Below are positions 14,954 to 29,580 of a stretch of DNA of 64,000 bases, in pieces. The stretch comes from Malurus cyaneus samueli. Lineage: Eukaryota; Chordata; Aves; Passeriformes; Maluridae. The first letter of the stretch is position 1; the number at the start of each line of letters is the position of its first letter. Under the pieces are notes generated by a model. It saw nothing but the letters and a program-made list of their open reading frames with translations. It searched no databases and was not told where the DNA came from. A program made the translations under genes and the position numbers. The stretch spans positions 39,131,303 through 39,195,302 of the forward strand of contig CM019217.1 of NCBI GenBank assembly GCA_009741485.1, written 5' to 3'.

Positions 14954-16228
14954 AAAACAAAAGGCTTTGTTCCAAAGAGAGGAGACGTGATAAAATGCTC
15001 AACAAAAATGTCAGGATGATATAGTCTACAAAAGATCTTTGAAGAAATTTTCAGAGAAGGTTTATGTCACCAATATATTACTTTCATAAAATTCTTGTAC
15101 CCATTTATATCTGAAAACCAATACAGAAATGAAATTTTAGGACACATATAAAATTACTGCCTTAATAATAGAAAATTGGGATCTAATATCCAGAATATCT
15201 ATGGTAACATTTTCTCACTAAAAGTTTCCCTATGTCTAGACAAATAATGCATCATCATTACAGATTATTTCCAGGACACTCATGGATTGAAACTGCAGTT
15301 CTCTGGTTAAGTGATTTACCAAATTTTTCACTGAGACTGAGAGATTAATCCTTCTGAAAATACTACTTATCTTATTTTAGTAAACAAGTAATTTATACTC
15401 ATTAACCGTGCCTCACTATAACAATATATTCAATAGCTCTTTGTAATAGAATCTGTGCTGGTCATGAATTAACTGCTATGCTGAGTTTCATTTTGTTAAC
15501 ACAGCTGAATGATCAACGAATACTTTCACCTCAGCTAATCCATTTTAAAATGCTCTGCTCACAAAACTCTTTGTTTACAGAACAATAATCGTGGTTAGGA
15601 TTTGCTTTCAGTTGTAAGTCATGCTACAAGTTCATAATAGAGGTAAAATGGTATCAGGCAAAAGGAGCTCACTGGCCAAGGATAAACAGGAGAAAATTAC
15701 ACTGGAAAGAGAAAATCAGAGCTGGCCAGATGGTCTATCTTGGTAAATTATAGGCATTATAAAAATACTAATTTGGAACTCAATTATTTTCTGCTTATAA
15801 GATTAATCTTATATTCCATTACTCTAGATGTCTTCCAAGAAGTCATGGCAGATATAAAATAAAAATCTTCCACAAAAGTCCTCCCAAAACCAATATCCTG
15901 CATATCAATGGAAACGTAGAAGAGAAGCCAAGTGCACTCTTGCTGTCTGGAGCTAACATAACATGACTGGCCAGCCAACTATGTAGTATTTGTATTTTCT
16001 ATGAATAACAGAAAAACCCTCTTCTGGTATTAATATACTCTTGCTGAAACCTCATGACTATTTGTCCAGTTTTCCAAACAGATAGTTCTGTCTACATTTA
16101 TAACTCCTGAATATGATTCCACAAAGAATGTGACAAGAATTTTCTTGGTACCACTAGAGAGAAATACTTTGTAAAGCTTTTCCTATGATCCTTCATACCC
16201 TGAGTAGGAAAGCAGTTTTCAAAACTAT

Positions 16229-16248
16229 NNNNNNNNNNNNNNNNNNNN
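16229..16248. other. Assembly gap (20 N)
   Basis: Exactly 20 unknown bases. A short fixed-size run of N usually marks a gap of estimated or unknown size, so features on the two sides may not be contiguous as shown. Confidence 0.99.
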
Positions 16249-19200
16249 CAGATTTCTCAGAAAGAAAATACAGTTGAGCAAAATGATGGTGATTCACATT
16301 CTATATTATAAGGGAACAGCAAAATACTCTAAGTTTCATTTCACCTTCCTGGAACAGAAGACATTTTTTACTTTCCTGAGAGAATAAATCAATGTAAAAC
16401 TGAGAAATAGCCCCTTCTAATAAACCACAAGAGTCAGACTGAAGATCAATTGTGAAGATGAAGTGGTCAAGTGAGGTTATCAGGGAAAAGCTTTTTCTCT
16501 ACTATACGTCATTCTGTTTTAGTCTACATGAGTGCCTTCCTTGATGATAGTGAGAACCCTAGCATTATTATGTCTACATTCCAAAAGGTTTTATTTCTTT
16601 GGAAAGTATTTTCCTTGGTAACTTAATGTAAAGATTTAATTATATAAGACAAAACTGTAAGGGAATATTTGTGGTCATGCTCTCAACATCCTTTAATTAG
16701 CATCAATGTTGAATTGTCATTTGATAAATATTTCAGGTTTTCTGTCAAAATGATTACAACTACACCTGGATTTGTTAGGAGGAAAGACATATTACTGAAA
16801 GAGGCACTGCAGTTATCTTTCCATATGCAGAACTGGCACAAAGAGACAGAAGAAGTCACCATCCTAAAACACACTTTGGGTGGCCAGCTTTCTGCAGCAA
16901 GATCTCTACAAATTGAGCAGAAGGGGGTAACTGTTACACCACATCTACTGAGCAGGCAGCATCACTATGACCTGAGAAATTAGCCTGAGACCTAAATGTC
17001 AGGACAGGAACTCCTAACCTAATTTTCACTACACCTTTATGTTGTTTTTTTTACTGTAGTCCTGACTGGAGAGAGGAAAAAGCAGCCATCCAAAGGAAAC
17101 ATAAGAAATGAGCAGTGTTTCTCCTTTTCTTTCTTCCTTTATTCTCTTTGAGCTTTGTTTGTGCTTACTGGTGTAGAAAGAGAAAGAAAAGAGATACAGA
17201 TACAGAATGAAAAACCTTCTAGATCCAAATTTCCCAGACAGTGATTTCTGGTGTGGGGAAGTTCTTAAGTGCAGAAATGTTAGCTAGAAGGTAAGGAGAT
17301 TGGGGCATACCTTTTTAAGCTTATTCAGGGCTGACAGACCTTTGGAAATATTATCTGTTGTCATCAGCTTTATAGCATTTTATCATCAGCTTCAAAGCAC
17401 CATGAAGTATATGTATTTACCCCCTCAGCATCTGCACTGCTGAGTTCACTTCAGTGCAACAGAAAATCCAGTTATTAGGACATTTGAAGAAATATTCCAA
17501 ATGCCCGAAGTGCTAAAAATTAAAAAATTGGTGCAGAAAATATGCATTCTGGCATGTTAGTCACTTTTGATCACTACCCACAGGCAAATGCTAATGAACA
17601 AAACTGTCAGAGCTACTGCTTTCTGCTCTCATACCTGAAAGGACAGTCCTCTTTATGATACACAGCAGACACCTACATGTGCAAGTGTTGAAATTGGACA
17701 ATTCAGCTTTTCTGCTGAGATTGAACCTTGCTGTACTTTTAAATGCTTAGGAGATAACGAGTCCTACCTTTTCCATGCAGCAATGATAGCAAGAAAGCAA
17801 CATAAAAAACCACTACCACATATTACTCTCTGTTCCTCCTCAGATTAACTAAAGTAACAAAGGCTCTGTGTTGTACATTCTTTCTCATCCCACTCACTGT
17901 AGTCCACTGTTATTTATAGTCTCCACCAGAGTCTTTGTAAAGAAATCATAGATGAGTCTTTCGTCTTGACGTCAAAAGCAAATATAAACTCTCTGAAGAA
18001 GAGAATGCTAATATTTAATGTGATACCCATTGCAAGTTCTTGTCTTTGCTGTAAAACAAACCATAATAGCTAACAGCACCAAGAACCAAGGGAGTGACTC
18101 CAGGTTCACACAGAGGAACATTATAAGTGACTCAAAAACACACTAACATAAAACTGATCCAAATATATACATTGCGTTACAGAAGAATCTACAGCTCTTT
18201 TCTGAGAAGGATTTTATGGTTTTTTGTTTCCTGTCATTTGTGTTCTTGCACCACTCTTGTTCTTTGCTCTGTGGCAAACCAGTGTTTGCTGCAACCACTA
18301 AATTCTTACCAGAGAATAACAATCATTGCAGCCATAATAATTCATACCAGTTAAAGATTTCCTCTTCCTACATCTTCAACTTTAAGGAAAATCTTCTAGA
18401 GGGAAAAACAAGCTCAAATACATCTTACACCTTTCCCTCCCCTTCACTCCAGCTTACAGAAATGTACCTCCTGTGTGGTACAATTCCTGTCTGAGGGCTT
18501 GCAGGCCAGAGCCAGCTGTCAGATTATGAGGATGGCAGAAGATCAGCATCCAGCCCTCTTGAACAGTTTACAATATTTCATTCCTTGCCCTGAAGCCCAG
18601 TTCCATCTTTGCTGTGCTATTATATCCAAATACAGTCATTATGCTGGCTTATCTTGAAAGAGCTCCCACATGCAGCAAAAACTATAAACAACCCAAATTT
18701 GCCTCTACCACCTAAAACGTAAAATCGGATTTGTGTTTCAATGCTCAGGGCTCAAAAATCAATCAGGGAAAAAGAGTATTTCTCCCCATTCCCAAACTCT
18801 TTCAGAACACTGTTCTAGAACAATACTATTTTTTAAATAAGTTAATCTTGTAGCTAGAAAAAAGCCACTCAAATTACAAATTTGCTCTATCAAAACTATA
18901 TTTAAACCATATTTTAGTGGGCAGAGCTGATTTTTCGCAGTGCCACTGAAAATAAAGCCATACCCATCTGGTACCCGAAACAGAAAAATCAAGACCTAAC
19001 TTTATAATCAGTACCAATTACTATGCAAAACCTGTTTTGGGATTACCAAAATGTACCTAAACTAAAGAAGAATTAAACGGTAGAGGAAGTCTGACAGAAG
19101 GCAGTCCTATAGAACAAAAGGTAAATATATCCTGAACTTTCTAGTATCTTCAGATCAGGAACATTCATGTAAATTCTTAATTCCTCCTTTATCAATGTTT

Positions 19201-22200
19201 AGCACCTAGTTTCTGCTTCTGAATATCCCAATTTACAGTGATCTGATCGTTTTTGCTTAATGACACAGGGACACCTGCAGAACATATATCAGCGTTGTAC
19301 TTTGACATTCAGGTGAATTTAGGGTTCAGTGCTCTATTATCACCCCTATCAATGATACTTATGTTGCAGTGACTCCCAAAAAGGTAATCAGATTCTGAAG
19401 AAACTGCCACTACTAAACCCTTGAAGACCCTGGGCTGAAGAGCTGCTCAGAGCTTCGTTTTTCAGAATACTTTACAGATTATGAGACAAAACTAAACACT
19501 TAATTCTGCACCTAACTTGAGAGGTATAAGCCACTTGCTTCCTCACCAAAATTTATTACTATTCTAAAATGTAGGGAGAAGAAGAAAATCTGAATCCTAT
19601 GTAAGTGCTGACTTTGGTTTGGATTATTTAATGAGGAAAATGTCATAATAAGTCTGCTGGCACCACTTTTCTCGGGAAATGACTTTGCAAGAGATACCTA
19701 AAGACAGATTAACAAAGTTTGTTTAAAATATTTAGTAGTCATAGTATAGTATATACAAATTTGTCACACATACAGAAATGTCCAGAGTATCTTTCAGTTG
19801 CTGTTTAGTAATATTTTTTAAAAAAAGACTGAATTCTACTTAGCTTACACATGTATAATTCCAGAAAGCTCATTGAACATTCTTAGTATAATTTTCAAAT
19901 ATTACTTTTCAATGCCTGTTTCTTCATCATACAGATATTTCAGAATAAAAAACAGCTGATTGTAGCTTATTTTATATTAATAGAACATGGGACATTGATG
20001 TTTGTATTGCTTGTCTGTACATAAGAATAGACTAAAGCTTAGATATTTGGAATAGAAGCTTCTTACTTTTAGTTTGATTTACCTGTAAGTGTCTCAGACT
20101 AATTCCAGGTGGGGATAGGGTCCTGGAGTTTTACACAAAAGCAATTTTTCCCACAAAAGGACTGCAAAATTAATTAAGTCTTGGAATATTTCCAAGATGT
20201 TGCATGTTTTCTTATCTCTGTGCTAAGCATGAGTAATTTCAAGCACGTGTGAAAAACTCACTGAATTTCATGTAGCAAATTGCATGTAGCAGCAGAATCA
20301 CATCTGAGGGATTTTTAGCTTCTAGCACTTGTTTGACCTCATTGCCCGTTTCAAGTACATTTACCTGTAAAATGGCAGTTTGAGGCAGAGGAAATTGAAA
20401 GGGTTTGTAATAGATTTCCAAGGGTTCTAAGTGTCCTATATAGCAAAGCCCTTTCATTCATTAAAGCCCAGCTATGCACCTGGATTCCTTTCAATAACAT
20501 TTCCCCCACGTATCCCATGAATGGAAGTCTTCTAAGATGTGTGTAAATGGAGAGCTTTATAAAACATCACATGTCTGAAGGGTTCTAATAGACTTTAGAT
20601 ACAGTAAAGCACATACTTTACAAAAATAGCTTTTCAATGGAAGATAACTGAAAAGGAAACATAAAGACTGGGACATTTTTTATTATCTTGAGGGAAAATA
20701 ATTATCCCCTAAGTGAAATCACCTTCATGGTTTAGTTAGAAAATAATGAAATACAAATAATAGAAGAATAGTGGAATGGCACAAAACAAAGCTTATGCTA
20801 AATATTTCACACTAATACTGAAATTTTTACTTATTATATAATCCCCCATGGTTCCCAGTGTATAAATTATTGTCGTTCCTCTCATCTACCAGTCTGTTGT
20901 TGAAGATTCCATCTCTACACTTAAATACTTCAGGATTTCCTCAGCCAAAATTGGCTGGGCTAGTCTTCATAATTTGAATAAGCATTTTATACCAATCCAG
21001 ATTATTTTCCCTAAAACATTTGAGGAAATGCTTATGAAGACTTCTTTACATATGAATATGAGACAGGTAGAAAGGACCAAGATTCTATTTATTAATTTTT
21101 AGAGACAGGCTATTCTCTCTGTAAAAAGATATATTCTTCTGGTGAAGTTGGCAGGACAGAGATTTTTGCCACAAAACTAATTTGTGAAGGAAACTTGTAC
21201 TATTTTCACAAGGTGTGAATGGTGAAGTATATTAATGTACTAGGCTAGCTGTAGTCAGGCATGTGGTGACATGTATGTTCTAAAACAGTACCGCCATCAT
21301 ATGTTCATTTTCTTAATCATTGGAACTAATAAAAATCTGTTCTGATTTTTTTCCCAAAGTATCAACTATCGAAATGTACTTTGGGTAGAACCTAAGGTGC
21401 TTAACCCTCACTCGGAGTTTGTTTCAATCCAAATATTATCTTCCTCTCACAGTAAATTCAGCAAATGTCATCCTCAGTAATCATTACAGTGATTTCACAG
21501 TCATGTTGAAAAGGGAAGGATGTGACTCACAGTTGTCCAGAAGCACTTTCAAGGGTATTGTTCCTTAACCTTAGTCCAAAGTCTACTTGCCTTTCCTGAA
21601 AGTATCCAAAGACCACATGCTGCCATTAATGCGAACCAAAACCACTGTCATTATGATTTATCCAAATAATGTTTAAGCCAAATTTGAAAGAATTGTTGGC
21701 TGCTGTTCCTTTTGATAGTGTGGGATAAAATGTGCGTGTTTCAATGGCTTTATCACCTACCTTGTAACACGAGGTAGTTCATCAGCAGTTCACTGTTCAA
21801 GGGCATCTTTATGTCTCTCATTTGACAGCTCTATCCAGTCTGCCAGGGCTGCTGACATGCAACAGCCACATCACATAAACAGGAGCTGCAGCTCATCAGG
21901 GCTGCATCTGAAGAGCAACAGAGATGCTGCTGATGACCATTTCAGCTACGCACCTTTGGGCTGTGGCTGTGCTGCAGATAGAACACTTGGTAGCTTTTAG
22001 TGTGTTGGGTTTGCCCTACAAGGATTTAAAGCATATTTTCCTTTGAAGGCGTCAAATCTGTGCCGTCAAACACCTTTCCCTGCTGTAACAGCAAACCACG
22101 TGTGGCTGATCAAGAGATTAGGCTTAAAATTGTAATCCTAATCTAAGTACAACTGTTACAGATAATAAAATTGTATCTTCATCATCATCACAAAGACAAT

Positions 22201-24894
22201 TAATCTAGTAAAAGAGTAATCCAAGTGAGACCTAAAACTGTGCTGCCAAAAGTACTCTCTTACCAGATGACCAGCATGGGGACAATGGGAAAGCCATAGA
22301 AAAGACCAACTAGAACACCAATATCAACAAAGCAAAATAAAAAATTCATCTACTATTGCTGCAATAAGGTGTAAGGTTCTCTTATTATGTTCATCACAAC
22401 GTGTTTTCTGCTTTATTTTTTCGAGAGAGTATGTGCAGATCTCTGCAAAGCCATGGCTTCTGATTTAAATATATATCACTCAGTAACCACTGCATGAGGT
22501 GCTTTTTGTTAACAACCTGGATATCAGATTTCCAACAAGAAAAGCTGTCAGGATAGGATTCTTCACCATCTAAGTGTATTAACTGACTAAATGAAAAAGA
22601 ACAATGTATCTATGAACAAGCTAAATATGTGGGTTAAATTAATATGCCTGAGAAAACAGCTTTGGCTAAAAGGATTTCAACAAAATTCTTTACTTTTAAA
22701 GTATTAGATGTATCAGATGTATAGATTCATTCCCCATTAAAAAACTGAGGATATTTTGCTCTTGGGGACCATACTTTCATTTTTGATAGAGTCTTTCTAA
22801 CTATTCTGGCAGCATTGAAAGAGCCAGCTAATGGAAAAAATATTTTTTCCTTGTCAAAATACAGTGAGGACATATACATAAGTGATCACTATGGCTTTCT
22901 ATGCAGAAATCCTTTTTATTATACAATAAGGCAGTGATACAAGGCAAGGACCTTGAGGAAGAACTCACGCAAATCCATACTTCAGTTAGCATCAATATTA
23001 AATAGGGATTAACGTGCAGCTGTTTCTTTCAGCTTTAATTTAATTTTATTTTGGTTAGAACAGACACTCTACAGTTGTAACCCCAAAATGCCATCTTTAA
23101 TTATTCTCTGTTCATATTTTTTTCATTATGGATGCCCAATTTTAACTCAGCACCTTTGCAGTTTCAGAGAAGCCATGGCATACACCACCCCCCTCTCCTT
23201 TTTCTCTCTCTGTTTTTTCCAGTCCCACAATTCAGAGCAGCTTTGGAATGAGCTGACGTGCAAAAGAGTAATTACCCCTCAGTCTGCATGAGGAATTAAG
23301 ACATCAGTGGAAGACTGGAAATCTAGCATTAGCTTAACCATCAATTTGTGCCCATGCACAAGACCCAGCTGTAGCACATGAAGATTATGCTATCAATTAT
23401 CATATCCATTAGTGTTTTAGTTGTGTTGATTGACAGCCAAGTCTTTTGTGATTCAGTTGATGTTTGGTATTCTCAGATAGAAAACTATTACTTTGACATT
23501 CTTATTAATTGATTTAATGTTATTTAAAATGTTGGTTTGTAAAATTAAAAAAAAAAATTAAAGGCAGAAAAAAAAGACAGAAAAAGCAGTCTCCTGAGTA
23601 TACTAAAATATTTCATGTGTCATTTGAAGTTACGTATGTATGTGGTTGGGTGGTGGAGGTTTTCTTAACATTTTCTAATTACTCTATTCTCTCCTGAGTG
23701 ATTGAATGTTTAAATTTCCTTGAAAGATTTAAGTTCTCCTGGCTCATGGTAACTGTTTACAATTGCCTTGCTTGAGCCATCAACCCCAAGACACCCTTAT
23801 AACAAGACCCTAAGTGATGCCACAGACAACAGGAGGACCCCGACCCCTTGCTGCTCTGAAAACTGAAGTTGATTAATGATAGATGGGAATAATACTTCAA
23901 TATTCTCACAGAAGAAAGGTACAAATAGCTGTGCTAAAAAAGTGTGCAGCATTTCAACAGCCTCCAACATTATACAAAAACACAGTATCATATGCAATTA
24001 TTATATTGTCTGAGCAGTTTCTAGGATGGTGCATTCAGAGTACTTGTGATAAGCTCCAATGAAGAATTATAAACAGACATATGAATCAGTCTTATTGAAG
24101 AGTTTCTTTTCCTCAACAAAAGAAAACCCAGCAAGACCTTTTCACGCTAAGTCCAGACTGTTGTGGTTTCTCAAGTACCAAATGTTATAAAACAAAGGGA
24201 GTTTTCAAATGAGAAGCAAACCTTAGTTCTATCCTCACATAGATATCTATTTGATGCCAGTGGAACAAGCGTTTATCCTAGATATTTTACCAATGAGAAG
24301 GCAAACAAAATGTCATAGCAGTGTGACAGTGCAGACCTTCTTCATAGTTACACGTATAAACTAAAAAAACTTGAAAAAACATAAATTGTTCAGCAAAGAA
24401 ACATTTAATTATACTTCCTTTAGCCACCAATTCTAATTTGGTTGCTAATGAGTACAGGTTTCTAATGGATTTGTTTGTGGAAAAAGAAAAGTCAAGGGAA
24501 ATTAAAGTAGCACATGCTTTGCAGTGGTACTCAAGAGAAGATGGAATTTCAACGCTTTAGTTTGATGGTCACAAATACCTTTGAGTTTCCTGGTTTATAT
24601 ATCATCCAATATGTCTTTATGATACTTTTCTGGGAACCTGAAATACTTATGCATCTTTGCAGTCAGAGTTATACACATGTAAAAATATTTTTTCAGAATT
24701 TTCTTTTTTGGCTTCTTTTTGATACTTCTGTGGCTTATTATCCTACTGCTGACTCCCTCATATATAAAACAGCAGATTTTGCAGTTTGCTTGCTCTATCT
24801 CATGTGTTAGCATTATCTAAAAATGATTTGGTATTAAAAGAGTTTTGTTTGGATTGTTCCCTTTGTTTTAATTTTTGAAATAAGACCTGCTGAT

Positions 24895-24909
24895 ACAGCA
24901 TTATGCTGT
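24895..24909. repeat. Short palindrome ACAGCAT-T-ATGCTGT
   Basis: Perfect 7-base inverted arms around one base, followed closely by the palindrome GAATGCATTC. These are small, and chance occurrence is possible. Confidence 0.7.
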
Positions 24910-27900
24910 TTCACTATGAATGCATTCATTGGCTTTTCAGTTAATATTTTATGAGCTTCATAGGGAAAAAAGAAGAAAAAAAAATGTTCCCATTCTCTAT
25001 TTAGCTGTCACAAAGATACAAGGATGCATTAACACATAGCTACAGCACTTTACATATAATAAATGAAAAAAATTAAATGCAAGATCATTGTTTTTACATG
25101 CTTGCTAAAAAGTTTTTCTTCAAGAGGTCAAGATTTATATTATAAAGAAATAGGCCATAATAATGAAAATGAAAATGCTTACCCAGCAATGGTCAAAGCA
25201 AGAAGCAATGTCCTGAAGACACCTTATGCATTTTCACGTATTTCCTTAACAATAACAGCTAGAAGAAACATAATTACATAAAAGGGTCAATACATGTTTT
25301 TCAGAAAGTCAGCATTCAGCAGATCTCATTCCAAGTATATCTTGAATCTGCAGCTGAAGACATGTGGTTTCCTACCAGGAAAATTCTCATTCATGTGTAT
25401 GGTATATCCTAAATACTATAACAGTTCAGGGCCATTTCCTGAGAAGACTGAAAAAAAACCATGCATCAATCAGTGTATGTCTTTGGTACTGTCGTGCAAT
25501 TAATAGCGACTGTTAGGGCCAGGTCAGGACTTCTAAAAACCTCATGGTTGCTACATTAAGTAGCAGAGGTTGTGTTTTGTTAGTAAGGAAAGTGAGAAAC
25601 AGAAGAGGCATGGTTCACCTCCTACACATGAAAGGCTCCCTCCCTACTAATTGTGACTTGAATGAGCAATTCAAGTCATTCCTTACTACACAGCAACTTC
25701 TTCAAACTCTTAATCTGCAGAAAATTAACGCCTGAGAACACTGTGAGTTTTTATGCATGCATATAAAACACAAGATGCAGTAATGATGAGGAGCATATAA
25801 ATGACTGGCTATATAAATTTGCTGCATGTCCTAATAGTAAGCAATACTTATATTTTTCCAGGCACAGCATACCATTTTGCTCATCTCTATGTGGCTAATG
25901 AACAACTTCTACCTAGATTTTTATCAGATTATACCTAAATGATTCAATCCAGACAGTCTCAGTCTAAATTAACTGAAAGATTTGTAATTAAATGTACCAC
26001 CCAAGATGTCTGATTTCAGCTAACAATTTGCTTATACCTAAGGCCTTGGAAAAGACCTTGAAGGACACAGTGAGAAGGAAAAAACTCTAACCTAATTTGT
26101 AGTTCATGGATTGACTAGGATTTAGGGAGACCTCCTCTTCTAAGAGGGTCTTTACTATTTCCATGACTTCCTCTCTTTCACAGTGTCTTGCTTTTCCTTG
26201 TCACCCCAAGGTTAAAGCTAAAGGGTTACAAACAGCATGTAGCAAGAGCTAAAACCAATGGCAGAGCAGAAATATCAAGGCTGTTGTTTCTTCTAATTGA
26301 GCGCATTAAAGCTTCCTGCTTGAAGGGAAAGGCATTATTTCGGTGAGAGGATCACAACTGGTGAGCACACCAGACCAGCACAGTGATGGCATATGGAGCA
26401 TTTTAGTTCTGGGTCATTGGGTTCAAATCTGACCTAGATTTTAGTAGCCAGTAGTAATTGCCATCTGTTGACTATTAGTGGCTATATGAATTAGTCTTCT
26501 GCCTAAATCCTAGTAAAATTATTTTCTTTCAGAGAGAGTATTCCAGTTTGTTTGGCATGCCTCCACCTTTTTGTCCCCCTGCAGGATGGACACATCTCAA
26601 CAAATCACCCTCTTTTCCACAGAATTGGACCCTGCAGGGGTTATTATAAAAGATGTGTGCACTGGTGCTTATTCTGCAGTACCTGTTGTGCAGACAATGG
26701 GAAATGCTTGTGCTGCAGGCTGCCAGTCTGGCCACCTTTACAATGTCAGAAATGTTAAAGTTAGAGAGGAGAATGAAAATCTTCTCATCAAACCTGCGCT
26801 TCACATGCCATATGTGGCGGTGCATCTCCCCACTCTTTTCCAGGCTGCAGTGTGATCTGAGAAATGCTCGTTTGGGACACCACACAGCACAATAATCAAA
26901 TGAGATCTACTCTTCAATACTGTTTTGAGCTATAGCACTCCTATATTGAACTCCTTTACTCCAATGATCCAAGATATTATTGATAGAACAATACTTTGCT
27001 AGGTAAGTTGATAAATAACCATTGACAACATGCGTCTCCTTTTGAGTCTGAATTTAACTGCAGCTTTCAATTATGTCATTTGGTATCAAGAACCATCATC
27101 AGAGATCTCTTTATGAGATAGGTAGTACATGCCATGATCAATTCTGTTGAGATTTTAGCTTCTAGAGGCCACTATCTCTCAAAACACAAAGGCTTCCTAT
27201 GTGCTTTGGAAAGAATGTTAAGAATACAAAGAAAATCTTCAACTTTTGTTCTGAAGACAGCTGGGATTTATACTGCTGCAATCAGAGAAAAAGTCATCCC
27301 CTTACTTTATGACTCCTGGCTTTCTTTTCGGGGCTATTTTGTCAGTATCTTAGTATCAGGGCACTAGAAATTTCTTTCTTATAATCTTAAAGTCTTTATG
27401 ATACTGTAATTCATGTAATAGGCATGCAATAGTCTTAATTCATATATACCTAATTTTCATTTAGCCTCATTAATTTCATCAAACAAGGTCTCGTATGAAG
27501 AAATCCAGATAAATAGACCCTCTCTATTACTTTTCACCATTTCTTTGTCACCAGACTCCTATTTTATGATTTTCCCCAAAGGAATTGTGACTTTTCCAAA
27601 GATTTCTACCAATCAGTAGTAATTCTGTGGCAATAGACATCTGGACGACTGGTGCTAGTCCCTTCTTTTGCTCACTGTCCTCCTAGAAAAAAACAAAAAC
27701 TTCTACTTATTTTAAAATACTAACTTCAAAATGACGGGGGGGAAGTCTAAAAATTTTTTTTGTGTGTAAGAAATTTTTGTCCTTCCTCTTAATTCTCCAT
27801 CTCTACAACTGGCAACAAAACCACAGCAAATGCTTTTACCATCTCCCTCAGTGCTTTAGTTCTTTCCATTCAACATAGTTATGAGCTCTCCACAGGATTT

Positions 27901-29533
27901 CCCATGGAATCTTTTAAAACTCATGCTACTCAACTCCAGGAATACCTAACAGCCCAAATTCTTTCTGTGTGGCTTATAGGCAGACTTTGCCATTGTGGTG
28001 GTTCTCAACAGATTTGATGGCTTGTGGCAGCTCTATAGGTAAAATGCCTCCTCCAGCACGAGGGGAATGAAGGGTGAGTGTCCTGGAAACTGAGGTGACC
28101 CAAACCATCAGTCCTCTAGAGCAAGGATTCACAACTACCAATTCCAGATCCTGCTAGAATTCCTCCCCCAGCCCATCCTACAGGTGTGTGCAGAAACAAG
28201 AAGAACTTCTGTGTCTATTCCAGGACCACCACATCATTATAGGCAGAGAAACTTGTGCTGGTCTGTCCTCTCCTTCAGGTTTTTTCATCCCTTACTGACC
28301 CTTCCCTCAGCAAGTTTCTGGGCATCACCCAGAAGACAAGTCCATCACACATTTTCTCCTCTCCCTCCCTCCTGTTCCTCACCATGAAAGGGAGCAACTG
28401 TAGTTTGACATAAATGCTTCTTTCTCCTTTCCTAGGTTAAGCACTCATTTTCACAGCCTTTTAGTTCCACAAGACAGCTGAGAGTCTTAATATCATCACA
28501 AGAATTTTCCTCTTCTTTATGTCCCTACTGAAGCCGTTGATGATCTCTTAATCAAGGTAATTTTTGCCACAGCTTCCAGTCATCAACATGATTTTTATCA
28601 TGCTATTCAGACTCCTATCAGCCCTCTGTGTTTTTATTGCTTCAAGAAAACACTACGAACACTTTCTGTCCTTTTGCCCTCTGCTGAATATCTTGTCTGC
28701 TATACTTAATGTCAGGAATGTTGAATTCATAAAAATTTTTTAAAAGGGAAAAACATCCCATGCCCCATGAATGTTGATGCTGAGCATACCTGAAAAATGC
28801 TGATGTGCCCTTCTAAGTCATACCTTTTAACCATCAAATATCCACACACAAATTACCTCTATGCTTGCTTTGTTAGTTTGGAGACAAGGCTGCTTTGAAC
28901 TCTTTTAAAAGACATGCTTTTATGTGTGACAATATTAAAAATGAAATGCTTTACCTTTAAAGGGTGAGGAGCTTTCTGAAAACTGTCTGGAGGCTTTGGG
29001 GGTGTTTGTGTTTATGGCAATTGTTCCTGTCAATGTGTAATGACAGCTAAGTATTTTCTCCAGTGACTTTCACAACCAGAATCAATCAGGTAGCAGCATG
29101 AATACACAGCAGTACATACTCAGACATAAATTGATTTACAGGGTCATTACTTTTCTCTCTAACTTAAGGGAGCAACTCCTGTTAGTGACACCAGGAGATC
29201 CTTGACATTCAACTGCTCATAAAATAATAAGATGAAGAAACAAGACCGAATCTTTCTAACTGATCCCAGCAGCAAGTAGAAAATTACATTTAAAGCTAGG
29301 CTAATATAACAATTCAGGATTCTGGGGTCACCCTGATAAAGTAGCACAAAGAAGCTATCTGGAGCATGTATTGTAGAATTAAACTTTCGAAGATCTAGAA
29401 TTACCATGAAATTACTTCACATTTATGTGTATCTGAAAAAAAAAAAATCTTTGGGAATAAAAAAGCAGTTCCTTAGGGCCAACATTCTAACTATGCATTG
29501 CTCATATAAAATAACAAATTTCATTAAAATTTG

Positions 29534-29580
29534 CATATATATATAGATATAAATATAGATATAGATCTACAGATATTTAA
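29534..29580. repeat. AT/GATA-type microsatellite, impure
   Basis: An (AT)n core passes into imperfect ATAGAT/AAATAT units, then ATAGATATAGATCTACAGAT. Confidence 0.8.

Larger units (their letters stand above)
1..16228. other. Intergenic desert, left contig part; no gene seen
   Basis: AT-rich unique sequence. The longest open frames (minus 4492-4896, 134 codons; plus 3432-3812, 126 codons; minus 1538-1876, 112 codons, rich in R, K and S; minus 8847-9161, 104 codons) match no protein I recognise and have no supporting exon structure. No CR1 copy is clear. The stretch holds the TG/TA repeat near 4.2 kb, the A tract near 5.5 kb, a motif-dense block at 13180-13400 and the hairpin at 14.9 kb. Confidence 0.7.
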
